In this document: in pieces, positions 18,046-30,000 of the stretch
Numbering within the stretch: the stretch's first letter is position 1
How the letters are laid out: the number at the start of each line of letters is the position of its first letter
Source of the DNA: Tubulanus polymorphus
Taxonomy: Eukaryota; Nemertea; Palaeonemertea; Tubulaniformes; Tubulanidae
Length of the DNA stretch: 60,000 nt
Reading direction: 5' to 3'
NCBI RefSeq assembly: GCF_964204645.1
Contig: NC_134034.1
Span: 8,491,414 to 8,551,413, forward strand
Notes under the pieces: model-generated
The model's database searches: none
What the model saw: the letters and a program-made list of their open reading frames with translations, nothing else
Told to the model about the DNA's origin: nothing
Translations under genes and position numbers: made by a program

Positions 18046-18649
18046 AGATTTATTTATATTTGAACCGCATAATATGTTAGTTACTGGAGTAACCAACTGT
18101 GGTAAAACACATTTCATATTAGATTTGTTAGAAACTATTTATAAGAATCATTTTGATAATATAATATTATTCTGTCCTACTTATGACATGAATAAAACAT
18201 ATAATAGAGATATAGTTAAGATGAAAAAGTTTATTATATTAGATCCTAAAACAGTAAAAGATAATTTAGATAATTGTATAAAAATAGCAATTGATACTTA
18301 TAAAGGATCAAATACATTATTCATTATAGATGATTGCGCTAATTTACATGATTCAAAAGTGAGAGAAAGTGAGTTATGTTATCTAGCTTTCTCTGGAAGA
18401 CATTTCGGGATAACAACATGGGTTTTAAATCAAAAATATAATTCAATTGTTAAAGACTTTAGGGAGAATATAAGATTTCTAGTTTTATTCTACAATAAAG
18501 ATAGAAAATCTATGCAACAATCATTGGAAGAAAATCAAATTATACCTACTGAATTACATGATGAATATATGAATAAAGTAAAGAATAATAAAGGTTCAAA
18601 ATTATTACTGAGACTACAATTTCCCTATGAATATAAATTTATAAAATAA
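18038..18649 (+). CDS. A32/FtsK-like genome-packaging ATPase (203 aa), copy B
   Basis: An intact frame with Walker A (GVTNCGKT, residues 17-24), Walker B (TLFIIDD, about 93-99) and 'GRHFGITTWVLNQKY'. Compared with copy A it has one residue fewer after 'NRDIV' and scattered conservative changes, so the protein stayed under constraint or the copies are young. It overlaps the integrase by 8 nt through AGAATAAATGAATAA. The gene ends about 40 bp before the palindromic gap. Confidence 0.88.
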   Translation: MNKDLFIFEPHNMLVTGVTNCGKTHFILDLLETIYKNHFDNIILFCPTYDMNKTYNRDIVKMKKFIILDPKTVKDNLDNCIKIAIDTYKGSNTLFIIDDCANLHDSKVRESELCYLAFSGRHFGITTWVLNQKYNSIVKDFRENIRFLVLFYNKDRKSMQQSLEENQIIPTELHDEYMNKVKNNKGSKLLLRLQFPYEYKFIK

Positions 18650-19060
18650 CTATTTATAATTTGGAATATTATAGAAACTAATTTATATATCTATGTACTA
18701 GACGTACGAGTAAGAAATTAAGATTCTTGCCAAGAAAGTAAGAAAGTAAGAATCGTGGGTAAGAATTCTTACGTACGTCTAGTATATAGATATATAAATT
18801 AGTTTTATAATAATTATTCTAAATTTAAATTATAAAAATGAATAAATTATATGTTTTCTCTTAATAATAATAAAAATAGATTATATTATAACTATTTCTA
18901 TACTTAGATTAATAATTTTATGTTTTTAATTTTTATGAAAACTATTATATATATATATATCTATGTACTAGACGTACGAGTAAGAAAGTAAGATTTCTTG
19001 GATTCTTGGATTCTTACTCGTACGTCTAGTATATAGTTATATAAATTAGTTTTATAATAA
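18650..19060. repeat. Convergent intergenic region with palindromic repeats (copy B)
   Basis: Two palindromes at about 18692-18792 and 18957-19036 share stems built from TGTACTAGACGTACGAGTAA paired with TTACTCGTACGTCTAGTATA or close variants. Each is followed by a direct repeat TTAGTTTTATAATAATTATT. They occupy the same position as the copy A palindromes at 8083-8732 but are not homologous to them. No gene is present. Confidence 0.75.
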
Positions 19061-20220
19061 TTATTCTAATTTTGTTTCTAATATATTTATAAAATCATCT
19101 TTGTTTATATCTAATTCACCAAAAGTCTTAGGTAGATTTATTAATTTTAATTGAGCCATCTTAACATAATAATTAGTAGGTATATTAGCTTTTTCTCTTA
19201 ATTTTTCTAAGTATTCATCAAAATCATCATAATCAAAATCAAAATGATGTCCAAAATTATTTATCAGATAACTTAAATCTATTTTTCTTAAATATAATAA
19301 TTTATATATTTGTTTAGGATTATCTTCTGCATAAGCTAATAATTTATCAAATAAGAACTTATAGAATATATAATATTAGTTAGTTTTAGGATTAAAATAT
19401 TTGATATCATTATTTGGGTTATTTAACAATGGTATCATACTCACCATTTTATAAACATTAATTAGATGTAACTTTGATTTATAATGAGTATTTTCATCAA
19501 CAGGTTCAATTTTTTTATTACAATATTGACACGTTTTATTTCTTTCCATTTCTTCTAATTTCTTTTCATGTTCTTCTAACTTCCTTTCATTTTCGATATG
19601 CGCTTGAGATTTTTTATGTTTAGAAAATTACTTTTAGAAATATCTAAATTACAAATGTTACAATGTTTTTCAGAATCATCAATTGTTTCATTATCATTAG
19701 TTTTAATTGTATCAACATTATCTGTTATATTATCTATGGTATCATTTGTTTCAATTGTATTAACATTATCTATGATATTATCTATGATATTATTATCAGA
19801 TATATTATTATCATTATTATTATTTTCTTTTTCTATATGTTTATTTGATTTCTTATGTGATGCCCAATTTTTATATGATATATATTTCTTACATACATCA
19901 CAATATTTTTCATTTGTCTTTTTGGTTTTGATATCAGGTTCAATCTTATCATTATTAGATGTAGAAGGTATTACATTATTAGACGTAGAAGGTATTACAT
20001 TATTAGATGTAGAAGGTATTACATTATGATCAATTACATTACTTAAATTATCAACAACACCACTTTTATTATTATCGATTTCTATTAGTTTAGTTTTATA
20101 AATTTTGAAAATAGGATCAAATATCAAAGCTATATTACAAGGTATTACATAATATAAACCGCCATTATTTTCATGTGTATCGATGTATGGAACATGTTTA
20201 TATACTTTACCTCCTTCCAT
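19061..20220 (-). pseudogene. Zinc-finger protein, frameshift and stop (copy B)
   Basis: The first frame runs from 20220 to about 19630 with Cys2-His2-like modules ('YCDVCKKYISYKNWASHKKS' and 'HCNICNLDISKSNF'). It has three 'NNVIPSTS' repeats and a run of 'DNI/TIDN' residues. A frameshift near 19625 moves it into a segment with a third Cys-x2-Cys module ('CQYCNKKI'). A stop near 19380 interrupts that segment, and the same frame then stays open to TAA at 19061-19063. The C-terminal third differs from copy A, where I see little similarity, so this gene diverges fastest between copies. Confidence 0.6.
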
Positions 20221-20290
20221 TTATTATATAAATTTTTATTAAAGTTAAAATTCTAATACATAACACTATTTAATTGAGAATTTACAATAT

Positions 20291-21496
20291 TTAATGCGCG
20301 TCAGATATGATATAAATGTGCATTTTGAAATTTTTGATACCTTTATTCTTTGTCATGAATAATTGTATTCCATCTTTAGTGTTCTGTAATTTTTTTCCAG
20401 AACCATGTAATGAATTATCCTCTGTTGTTCTAAAATCTAACCATAATGCATATTTATTACCGGTATAATAATCAATTTGATTAATGTTACAATTTTCAGA
20501 TGATTTTACTTTTTCATTCATAAAATGTTTTCTAATATCTGGCCATTGATCAATCATTCTCATTCCTTGACAAAATATTTTATTTGCTATTCCTTCGATA
20601 GTTATTTCTACTTTTGTTATTTCAGGATTATAATAATTATCAACATTTATTGCGCCATTAGTATATGTTGCAATGGTAATAAATATTAATATACCTTTAA
20701 TAGATCTTCTTGGGAAGTTAATATTCTCATTAATAATTTCATCATTTGCATTAATAGTAACAGTAAATTTATCAATATAATCATATAATAATGAAAATCC
20801 TTGATTGTATTTAGTTTGAATTATACTTGAAATATTTTCATCAGTTACTGTATCATATTCTAAACATATATTCGATAATTTATAACTCATATCTTTATTA
20901 ACGCTAGATATTACGATTTCATTTACAGGAGCAAATGTTATTTCGAATATAACGTCTTCTTGAATTGCATATTTATATAAAGGTGCATTATTATTTATCA
21001 ATTCAAAGTCTAATGGAATTTTATATTTGCTTCCATATATACCTTTGATCAATTTATCTACAGCATTAGTTAATATTGCATTATGCGCTTCTGATCTTAA
21101 TTTATTTTGGTTTTCTGATTGGATGCCTTGAAATATCATATTATTTCTATTTTCTTTAGTTAACCATAAATCTTTATAATGCATAAATAAATTATAATCA
21201 TCTAATGAGAAAACTGTTTCTGGACCAATCTTTATTGTTAACTTTTTAATCAAATATCTTCCAACATTATCAACAACATAATTATTATTATTACCGATTA
21301 CTTTTATATCGGCTGATAAATAAATACTATTTGGAACATAAAAAGTATTTTGTGTTAATCGAGGGATTCTAACATAAAAGGTTTCATCGGGATTAATATT
21401 AGAAGGGTTATGAGTAATTATATGATGTGATCTTTCTGCTTTAATAGCATTAGATATTCTATGATTCTTAGAAGGATTGATATAACTCCCACTCAT
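20291..21496 (-). CDS. Major capsid protein, double jelly-roll type (401 aa), copy B
   Basis: Nearly identical to the copy A MCP through residue 400, with the same 'VDNVGRYLIKKLTIKIG' and 'YKDLWLT' blocks. One codon is missing at 'DKFTVTINAN', and 'WPDIRKHF' replaces 'WVEIKKHF'. A one-base deletion replaces the last 15 residues of copy A with a stop after 'IISDAH'. The loss might be tolerated because it removes only the tail. It follows the strong start motif (TTTTTTTGTTAAATAAATG on the minus strand). Confidence 0.8.
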   Translation of the reverse strand: MSGSYINPSKNHRISNAIKAERSHHIITHNPSNINPDETFYVRIPRLTQNTFYVPNSIYLSADIKVIGNNNNYVVDNVGRYLIKKLTIKIGPETVFSLDDYNLFMHYKDLWLTKENRNNMIFQGIQSENQNKLRSEAHNAILTNAVDKLIKGIYGSKYKIPLDFELINNNAPLYKYAIQEDVIFEITFAPVNEIVISSVNKDMSYKLSNICLEYDTVTDENISSIIQTKYNQGFSLLYDYIDKFTVTINANDEIINENINFPRRSIKGILIFITIATYTNGAINVDNYYNPEITKVEITIEGIANKIFCQGMRMIDQWPDIRKHFMNEKVKSSENCNINQIDYYTGNKYALWLDFRTTEDNSLHGSGKKLQNTKDGIQLFMTKNKGIKNFKMHIYIISDAH

Positions 21497-21516
21497 TTAT
21501 TTAACAAAAAAATTAA

Positions 21517-22944
21517 TTATTTATTTTTCATCATGTTTACTAATCCAAAAATAATAGCACTTACAACTGTAATTAAACATAAAATAATATGTTCAGCAGC
21601 AAAGTTAATAATGTTTCCTGCAGATTTCAATATAAAACCAACAATTGATGCAATAACTCCTGGCAATGCTGCGGCAGATTTTTTAGATAGTTCCCATAAA
21701 TATTTAGCTAATTTCTTTAAACCATCTTTAACTTTATCTTGTATAGAATTATTATCTGGGGGTTTATCCGGTTTATTGGGAGTAGGAGTAGATTTCAAAG
21801 CATTTGATATAGCTAAACCAATTGTTGTGAATAACATAGTTACAGCTGTTAGAATTGAAAGAATTGTTATTCCTTTAAACTTAAATAATAATTTTATTCT
21901 ATCTTTCAATGATATTTTAGAATCTGGTTTTATTAGATATCTTTTAAAAACATCTTTTAATCTATTAATATTATAATCATATGATTTTAATAATAATTTA
22001 ATTTTTTCTTTTTGTAATTCTATGTTATATTCTAAATCATCTTTTTCTTTTTCTAAACGTAATTCTTTTTGCCTATATTCTATTTCATCAATTACTTGAT
22101 GATCTAAATCAGACCTTAATTTTTCTATTTCTTTATTTTTATCAGTTAATTCTTTTTCTAAAGTTCTAATTTTAAAATCTCTTATACTTTTATCATGCGC
22201 AATTTTATCAGATGCAAGTCTTATACTAATAATTTCTCTTATTGCTTTATCAGAAAATATATCTAAATCTTCTAATTCTTGATCTGTTGCATCAATTAAT
22301 CCATTCGGTAAAAGTTTTTCAATTGGAACTTTATTTGATTTAAGTTTACTAGTTTTGGAAGTTATATTCTGTTCGGAAGTTGTTTCTGTTTCTGGATTAT
22401 CTTTGATTGTTTCAAATAATTCATTAATTCTTTTTTTAAATACTCTTTTATTTTTATTAATTTCTTCTTGTGTTACATCTTCTATTTCATTACTATTTCT
22501 CATTCTCTTAATTCTAGATAGTAATGAGTCAGACTTAAGCAAAGTTGATTTTGCTATTATTTTTTCTTCTTTTTTATTAGAGATATTAATATAATAATCA
22601 TCTTTCAATTGATAATGATATTCACCATCTAAAAACTTTAATTCTTGTACTAAAAGTCTGGCGCCTCTGGCATTTATATTATATCCAGATTCTTCAAATA
22701 CATGTTTGAAATTATAAATATATTCATTATATTCTAAATTTTCCTTTAATAAACCTGGATTTTCATTTACAATAGGTATTCTCGATCTAGTTCTATCAAA
22801 TTCATCTGTTGATGGGGCTTTAGTACCACTTTCTTCTAAATTAGAATTATATGTTGTATCATCATCATTATCAATATTAGTATCAGCAGTCATATAATCA
22901 TCATTGTTAGTATTGGCATCATCATTATTTCCCCTGTTTTCCAT
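21517..22944 (-). CDS. Coiled-coil protein with C-terminal membrane segments (475 aa)
   Basis: The intact version of the gene broken at 4082 in copy A. Residues 1-60 are acidic and Asp/Asn/Thr-rich. Residues about 235-315 are a Lys/Glu coiled coil ('KEIEKLRSDLDHQVIDEIEY'). Hydrophobic segments lie near 355-385 ('ILSILTAVTMLFTTIGLAIS'), 425-445 and 450-470. No catalytic motif is visible. The N-terminus ('MENRGNNDDANTNNDDYMTA') differs from that of copy A ('MDEEIPLDAFGDAPGISDEP'), and no T-run motif lies directly upstream, so the true start is uncertain. It probably has a structural virion role, by position next to the MCP. Confidence 0.65.
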   Translation of the reverse strand: MENRGNNDDANTNNDDYMTADTNIDNDDDTTYNSNLEESGTKAPSTDEFDRTRSRIPIVNENPGLLKENLEYNEYIYNFKHVFEESGYNINARGARLLVQELKFLDGEYHYQLKDDYYINISNKKEEKIIAKSTLLKSDSLLSRIKRMRNSNEIEDVTQEEINKNKRVFKKRINELFETIKDNPETETTSEQNITSKTSKLKSNKVPIEKLLPNGLIDATDQELEDLDIFSDKAIREIISIRLASDKIAHDKSIRDFKIRTLEKELTDKNKEIEKLRSDLDHQVIDEIEYRQKELRLEKEKDDLEYNIELQKEKIKLLLKSYDYNINRLKDVFKRYLIKPDSKISLKDRIKLLFKFKGITILSILTAVTMLFTTIGLAISNALKSTPTPNKPDKPPDNNSIQDKVKDGLKKLAKYLWELSKKSAAALPGVIASIVGFILKSAGNIINFAAEHIILCLITVVSAIIFGLVNMMKNK

Positions 22945-22986
22945 TCCAATATCTTCTACACCTTCAACATCCTTTTACATAATAAA

Positions 22987-24362
22987 AAAATAAAATTTAA
23001 AATATAATATTCTTCCGATTACAATTCCTATACAAGTTATAGCTAATTTAGTATTTTCATGGGATTTATTATCATCATTTAGTTTAATTATTTCATGTTG
23101 AATATTATCAGTTCTAATATTTTCTGATGTATTGTAATCTTTTATTTTAGAATCATTATTTAATTTAATATAATTAGTTTTAGTTTATGTTGATTGAATA
23201 TGTTTTTTATTTTTTTCACCTTCCATTAATTTTGGAGCAGTAATAATCTTTTTATTTATATCATTCAATCCAAATGAATTATTTATTGTTGCAGTTTTAA
23301 TTAGATTATCATAACCAATTATGTTTCCCATCTTTAAAACTAAATCATTAGAAATAATAAATAGATTACGGCCTATACAATAATTTAATCTAATATGTGA
23401 TTTATCTAAATAATTTTGATATCTTACAATGTTTTCTGGAATCGATCTATTTTTATCATTATGAATGGAATTGTTTCTGTGTATCAAATGATGTATTTAA
23501 ATTTCAAATTATTGGGGATCTTGTTTCAACTTGTGCACCTAGAATACATATCAAATAAGTTCTAATAGATTGATTTATTCTTTGTATACCAGCGTTAGTA
23601 AAACCTTCACTATTTTCTAAAATAAAATTAACCCAACCATCATTATTTTGTTGTTGTTTGATTTAAATATAATATTTTGGTATTTCATTCCATTTAAACG
23701 TTTTTGAGTTTGTATTTTTTATTTTCTTTCTATATTTTTTAGTATAAGGGACAGCAAATTGGAAATGATGAATTATTCATTGCATGCAAAGCTTTCTCTA
23801 CTTAAGATAAATCTCCCCCTGTAATTGTTCCCATCTTTGATCTAAAATCAGAATTATTTATATCTATATTAAATTCATTACATATTTTATAATACTTTGA
23901 TAAATTAATGTTATTATCTAATTCTTTAAAATATCTAGACCCAGGTAAAGGACACTCTAATTCATTTAATATTAATCTTATTTGAAAGTATGTATGAAAT
24001 CTAAAGAGTGATAATATTAATGGTAAACTTGGTTTATTTAAATGATCATTCCAACTTATTCCGCACCCTGTTGTTGCGCAATAAACAGCAAAATTTAATT
24101 GGTTTTGCCAGAATTGCATATTTGATTTTAACATCCATAATTTTGCTTTACTTAATTCTTTTTCAAAATTAATTTCATAAACATTGAATATATTTTCCAT
24201 CTTTACATGAAAATTATTACTTTCAGTAACATAAATATATAAATCAATTAATGAATCTAAAACTTCATTTCTATATGTAATATCTTTATCAAAATCTATT
24301 GCAGGAATATTATATTTAATTGATTTATTATATTGGAAAGCTTTTGGAAAACTATCTGCCAT
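22987..24362 (-). pseudogene. Large unknown Polinton protein, broken, with replaced central segment (copy B)
   Basis: It starts at 24362 after the T-run motif and keeps 'LNFAVYCATTGCGISWNDHL' and 'FRFHTYFQIRLILNELECPL'. After 'NSDFR' it diverges into a segment ('SKMGTITGGDLS', then a stop and 'VEKALHAMNNSSFPICCPLY') with no counterpart in copy A. From 'GWVNFILEN' the two copies match again. Further lesions are a stop in the 'RSPII' region and a TAA at 23185-23187 where copy A has Glu. The C-terminal hydrophobic anchor is still readable. Confidence 0.6.
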
Positions 24363-24378
24363 TTATATAATTAAAAAA

Positions 24379-24811
24379 TTAATAATTAACTAATTCTTTT
24401 AATGATTTATCTTGTTCTTCAACTGTTATATGACCATTTGAACTTATTATATAATCTAGTGTATTCTTTAATTTATTAATTTCTTTTATATTAGTTTTAA
24501 TTTTTTCTTTATTACTTTTTATATTTAATTTTGAACTTATACCAGTTAAACACTTGAAACAATCCTAATACACCAATTGATATAGCTAAAGGTGTTAATG
24601 GACTGAATATTGCTAGAAATGTTATTACAGAACTAATTGTAACCGAACCACTTATAATCAAATAATATATAATATTAGATTTTAAATATTTTTTCTTTTT
24701 AACTTTTAAGTCACTTTCAAATTCTAATATTTGTTTTTCTAAATATGTTTTTAATTTAGTTTTACTGATATCATGAGGAATAATATCAATATTATCAACT
24801 TTATCTTCCAT
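24379..24811 (-). pseudogene. Membrane hairpin protein, frameshifted (copy B)
   Basis: Matches the intact copy A gene at 2313. The first 85 residues agree, including the first hydrophobic segment. A small indel around 24555 (after 'SIGVLGL') shifts the frame within the second one. The remaining part, including the Lys-rich tail, is readable in another frame to TAA 24379-24381. The start motif (AATTTTTTTTTGCTAAATAAATGG on the minus strand) is intact. Confidence 0.6.
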
Positions 24812-24829
24812 TTATTTAGCAAAAAAAAA

Positions 24830-25255
24830 TTACTCATAAGTAAACTTATACGCTACAAATATAACAATAACAGTTCCACCTAAAATCCATATTATTTCAT
24901 ATTTCTGTTGTTCTTTACTTGGGGTATAATAATCTGATATTGTAGGTTTATGTAGATGTAATTTTTCTTTATTTGTTACCGCGTTATATAAACTCATTGC
25001 ATCATCAACTGATTGAAAATCTCTATGTGAAATCTTCTGATCATGTAATTCTTTATTGATGTAATCCATATAGTTTTGTCTCTTTTCTCTATATTCTTCC
25101 GCTGCTTTATTATATTTCTCTAATGCTAAGGTATGTCTTTTTTGTTCTGTTAATGAACTATTTTTATCAATATGTTTAAATAAATATCCACCACCAGTAA
25201 ATGCTAAAGCGTTAACAATTGCCGATCCTATAATAGTTACAGCAGCAGAAGCCAT
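24830..25255 (-). CDS. Membrane protein with N- and C-terminal transmembrane segments (141 aa)
   Basis: Intact counterpart of the copy A gene at 1871, with the same two hydrophobic ends and charged middle and about a dozen substitutions. One extra C-terminal residue arises from 'TYE' replacing 'TN'. Preservation in both copies fits a required small membrane component. No family name is known to me. Confidence 0.68.
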   Translation of the reverse strand: MASAAVTIIGSAIVNALAFTGGGYLFKHIDKNSSLTEQKRHTLALEKYNKAAEEYREKRQNYMDYINKELHDQKISHRDFQSVDDAMSLYNAVTNKEKLHLHKPTISDYYTPSKEQQKYEIIWILGGTVIVIFVAYKFTYE

Positions 25256-25279
25256 TTATTTAGTAAAATAATTATGTAT

Positions 25280-25501
25280 TTATATGGAAGGAATATATTT
25301 TTGTTTTTCCAAATAATCAATAGTTAAATTAGATAAAGTAACTGCTAATGTTAATTTTAAAATATCATCTATATCAAATCTATCAACATTAACACTTCCC
25401 ATTTTGAATACTTTTTTTAATACCATTGAATAACCAACAGTTCCAACTGATAGTAATGCTCCATTATATACTCCAGTTATTATCCACTTATTATCACTCA
25501 T
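25280..25501 (-). CDS. Small membrane protein (73 aa), copy B
   Basis: Differs from the copy A protein at only three residues (Val for Leu, Asp for Asn, Ser for Pro). It has the same two hydrophobic segments. The ATG directly follows the stop codon of the upstream gene (TAA then ATG), so the two genes abut through the start motif. The role is unknown, probably in a virion membrane. Confidence 0.7.
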   Translation of the reverse strand: MSDNKWIITGVYNGALLSVGTVGYSMVLKKVFKMGSVNVDRFDIDDILKLTLAVTLSNLTIDYLEKQKYIPSI

Positions 25502-25858
25502 TTATTTATCAAAAAAATTACTATCATCAAAATATTTAGTCAACTTATTTATGATTATTTCAACATTTATTTCATTACTAGTTTCATTTGTATATATTTC
25601 AATTATTATTTTTTTAATATCATCGATGATAAAATCTTCATCTAATTCATAAAATCCTAAAGATTCTCTAATTAAATTAGTAATCTTTTCTACATTTAAA
25701 GTTTCTTTATCTATTGTTGTTTCATACTCAAATGTTGTTTCATTAGAAAATGCAATATTTTTAATATGTGTAATTACATCATTAACGTTAAATTTCATTT
25801 CTTTCTCATGTTTAAAATCAAACCCAAAACATATACTCGGTCCAACAGTTATATTCAT
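25502..25858 (-). CDS. Hypothetical acidic protein (118 aa), copy B
   Basis: Intact counterpart of the copy A gene at 1263. The C-terminus reads NFFDK-stop because the T-run has seven Ts rather than eight, and the stop codon is part of TAAATAAATG. A two-codon-scale difference ('IYTNETS' against 'IYDNHKTS') lies near residue 85. No known family. Confidence 0.65.
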   Translation of the reverse strand: MNITVGPSICFGFDFKHEKEMKFNVNDVITHIKNIAFSNETTFEYETTIDKETLNVEKITNLIRESLGFYELDEDFIIDDIKKIIIEIYTNETSNEINVEIIINKLTKYFDDSNFFDK

Positions 25859-25874
25859 TCATATAGTGAAAAAA

Positions 25875-26631
25875 TTACTCTCTACATCTTATAACTAATT
25901 CATATATCACAGGAAAGTTATTCAAATCAATTAAATATCCATTATGATTTCTTATTTCTAATTTAAAATTATTAAATTTAGGAATGCATGGTTTGAAATC
26001 ACATTCTGTTAAATAATAATTTATTTGAGTTCCAAATTGTTTAACATTTTTTTAGCGGTAAAATATTTAGTATACTAGAACTACAAATTGTTTCTTTAGT
26101 TGCTTCGAAAGTTTTTGTAGGCTCGATTAAATTGCAATAAATATAAAAGTGTGTAAAAGGTATTATATTTGAGCTGCCTTCTGCGTTTCCAGTAACTGTA
26201 AGCGGTTTAATTCCTAACATTTTAGCCAGTGGTTTGTTTACCATAAATTTATGTTGTTCATTAGATATCTTTATTCTAATTTTATTAGTACTATCAATTT
26301 TATTAAATTTAATTTCAAATAAAGAAGTGCCCCCGATTTTCAACCGAGCTCTTCTATTAATTTCCTGCGCTAATGATTCTAAATTATATAATCCTGGTTT
26401 TAAAAATATATGAAACCATTTATCTTTATTTCTCATATAAATCATAAACCCTCTATGTTCAAAAGTTTTATCCGATATATTATAAAAAGAATTACATAAA
26501 CTTATATTAACTAATTTTAAATCTACACAATTCTTGAATTCTCTATCTAATTGTACTAGTAAATTATGTGATCTATAATTTGTAAGTTTTCTTGAATCAA
26601 CAAATATTCTGTATTCTTTTAATTCTACCAT
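25875..26631 (-). pseudogene. Penton-like minor capsid protein, frameshifted (copy B)
   Basis: Residues 1-194 match the copy A protein, including 'SFYNIS' and 'LKPGLYNLESLAQEIN'. An extra A in an A-run near 26050 ends the frame at 'LPLKKC'. The last 60 or so codons remain readable in another frame to TAA 25875-25877. The lesion is a homopolymer slip, a mutation type seen repeatedly in these elements. Confidence 0.6.
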
Positions 26632-26649
26632 TTATTTTACATATTTTCT

Positions 26650-27001
26650 TATTCGAAATCTATTTCATGGTGCCCTTTTTCATTCTTACCTTTGTATACG
26701 AATGGAAATCTCCAGAACATAATTCTTCTAAATCTTCACTTGATAATCTATGAAATCTATCCGGTAAATATGTTCTGAATTTATATGTATTTCCTTTTAA
26801 TCCTTCATATTCTAAATGTATAACTAATTTATCTCCATATTTGTTAGTAACTCTATCAATATTTGTAATTAGATATTTCTTATGGATTATTAATTCTGTT
26901 AACTTTTTGAATTTATAATCTACAGATTTTACATTTGAAGTATCTTTTATTCTATCTAGAAATAATTTGTTGTTCTCACTGTGCGCTTGTTTACTCTCCA
27001 T
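26650..27001 (-). pseudogene. Small PolB-linked protein, frameshifted near the end (copy B)
   Basis: Matches the intact copy A gene at 132, with an insertion of four residues ('ENNK') after 'AHS'. The frame shifts at about 26703 after 'CSGDF', replacing the last 15-20 residues with 'HSYTKVRMKKGTMK'. The original C-terminus is still readable in another frame to TAA 26650-26652. The start motif is AATAAAAATATGTATTATAAATGG. Confidence 0.6.
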
Positions 27002-27030
27002 TTATAATACATATTTTTATTAAAATTTGA

Positions 27031-30000
27031 TTAACACGTTATAATCCTATTCATTATCTCGTTCTCTTTTGTTTCTTCTCTTTTAAATTTTAAGTATTCA
27101 TCTAAATTACAACCATAAGCAACTGTATGAATTCCATCATCTAAAATATATCTTTTATCATCAAATGGGTTTAGACTTATCTTATCAATTTCTTCAATAA
27201 ACATTTCATGATCTTCAGATCTTAAACATCTCATTTTATGTTTTCTAACTTCTTCATTGAATATAGAATTGATGTAATCTTTGAAATGAATATTCTTTTC
27301 TACTACACTTTTGGTTATTCCTTTTAACTTTTTAGCTTCATGTTCTTTAGTTTTATATGAATACATTTTAGATCTAATACCTATGAATTCAATCATTTCT
27401 TCACCACCTAATTTATCTTTGAATTTACCGGGCACCTTTTTATTATCATTGCTAAACAATTCATGATTTTTAGGATAATTACTGAAATCAAAATGATATT
27501 TTAATGTTTTTAAATCATTAGTTATGTTATCAGTTTTTATCTTTAATATGTAACTGTCGGTATCAAAATATAGTATTTCTATATGTTTTTCTCCAAAAAG
27601 TGGTTGTAATACATTATAATAGAATTCATACATTAGTAATTTTGATAATTCTAAAACTGAAGCGCCAACATAGATTGGTTTATTAAATTTCATTGATGTT
27701 CTTCTCATCTTAACTGCAGCTAAATTTTCATCAAATATTCTGTTACCAATGAACTTAGGATATGTTTGTAAATGTCTAATTCTTTTACCATTACTTACTA
27801 ACTCAATATCATTTCTATTTCTAATATTTTCACAAGTCTTACCATAGAATGCATTATTCATTAACTTGAAGAAATCTTTCTCGAAATCAGTTTTAGCTTC
27901 AGTTCTCTGTTTGGTGTTAAAATCTATATATTTTTCTAACCACTTAGATTGACTGAATGAAATATATCTATGTACTTTTTTTAGAACCATTCCTTGTTTT
28001 GGATAAAACTTTAACATTCTATAATGTACTACATAATTATATTTATCTTCTTGAGTTACCATTAACTTTTCTGTATGAATATGATTTTCGGGTTTAATTC
28101 TTTTTTGGTAATTTGATAATTCTTCATGAGTTACAGTTTTATGTTCGGGACAGTAAGCTAGATTTCTAGATTTAAATTTAATATGTTCAGGATATTCTAA
28201 ATCTACAACAAAGAAGTAACCAGTATCTGAATCATCTGCAATATCTAGAATTCTTTTCTTCCAATCAAATTTATCATTATTTTTATTCTGTAAAACTTCA
28301 GTTAATTCAAATACTCCATAAGGTTGTGGTTCCATCATTGCCCAACCATACAAATTATTTGCATCTATATATAATAACTTATATCCAGGGTTATCATTTA
28401 CATTGAAATATCTATCGCCTAATACACCTGAAACTCCTCCTCTTATAGATTTTTCAAATAATAGTAATTGATCTATATTTGTTAACAAATCCATTTTTAT
28501 ATCTGTAAATTTTAATCCACAATCCCATGTTAAACCTGGGCTAGAATAACAATGACAAGGATCAATGTTAAAATATTTTAGGTTTACATCTCTAAACCTT
28601 TCGAATATATCGGTTAACAATAATACATTTGATTTTAAATATAAATGTACTAATTGTCCATGATTTTCTATTTTGAAATGATTCCAAATATCCAATGTTC
28701 TATTATATACTTCATCTTTAACATATTCATTTTTTTATTCATCATAAAATTGTTCTTTTAATAATTCAGTTATGTTAAAATCATTATGAATTTTATAGAA
28801 AGAATATGGAATTGCTCTATTATATCTCATTAATTTAAAATCATCATTATTTGGGTAATATTCTTTTAATATCTTTAATTCATCATCAACTAATGATTTT
28901 GATAAGTTATCTAATGAACTATTTAAAAATCTATATGAGTCTATAAATCTTAAACACACAAATTGGAATGATATATAATTCTCAGATGTTTTATCTAACA
29001 TTTTAAATTTATAAGTTGGTATTTTATCTTTTGATCTATTTGAATTTAATCTTTCTATTTCATTATTAATTTCTTCTATTTTATGACATAACTGTTTGGT
29101 GAATAAATGTGCATCATATCCTGATAGATTATGAAATATAACTGGTACAAAATTAATTTTCTTAGCTTGTAAGTTACAATTCTCATGCGCGGCGCCTCTA
29201 AACTTTCCATTCAAATGATCATGGTCTCTTACTTTTTTATCTTTATAATTAAATATCTTTTCACAATAATAACATTTATCTGCAAACTCAAATTCTTCTT
29301 TTTCTTCTTCTGTCATTATAATTTCTATATTTGTATTCAATAATTTACTAAATCTTATTTCATATTCAATTAATAAGTCACAAAAATGATTGATTACATT
29401 TTCATTTCTATAATCATAATATTCACTTTCAATTAGTTCTGGATAATCAGATTTAATATATAACCTGAAAGCAGCAGCTGATTGATGAATCTTTTTAATT
29501 GTATTTGTTTTTGGTGGTTCATCTGAAAAATCATTTTCATTAGAATTTAATTTCTTTCTTTTATAATATATTTCTTTTCTATCTTGATAAGTTAATTCTT
29601 TATTTAATGATTCAAAATCTCCATATATAACAAATGGTACTTTATTTTTGTAATCATATTTTTTGAATTCTAATATTTTATCCTTTTCATTTGATAAAAC
29701 TAATTTACAATAATCATGATTTTCACATAATTGTTTATGATTTAATACTAATTTAATGTACTTTCATTACTGAATCTATGTAAACATTTTCTACAAAGAT
29801 ATATTTTATGGTGATCATTTTCTGATTTAAAAAATAAATCGATTTGTTTAATCCACATATAATGATTCTCATAATATAATATATCTATAACATCATTTGA
29901 ATCATAATCTTTTGATAGGTATAAAGGTTCTAATGTATAATGTTTTATATTGTTACCTTTTGTATTTGGTAATTTGATTAAATCAAATACATTTATTCTT

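Noticed and set aside
19598-20029. Plus-strand 143-residue hydrophobic ORF
   Set aside because: An antisense shadow of the repetitive zinc-finger gene. The repeat LLDVEGIT is the complement reading of NNVIPSTS.
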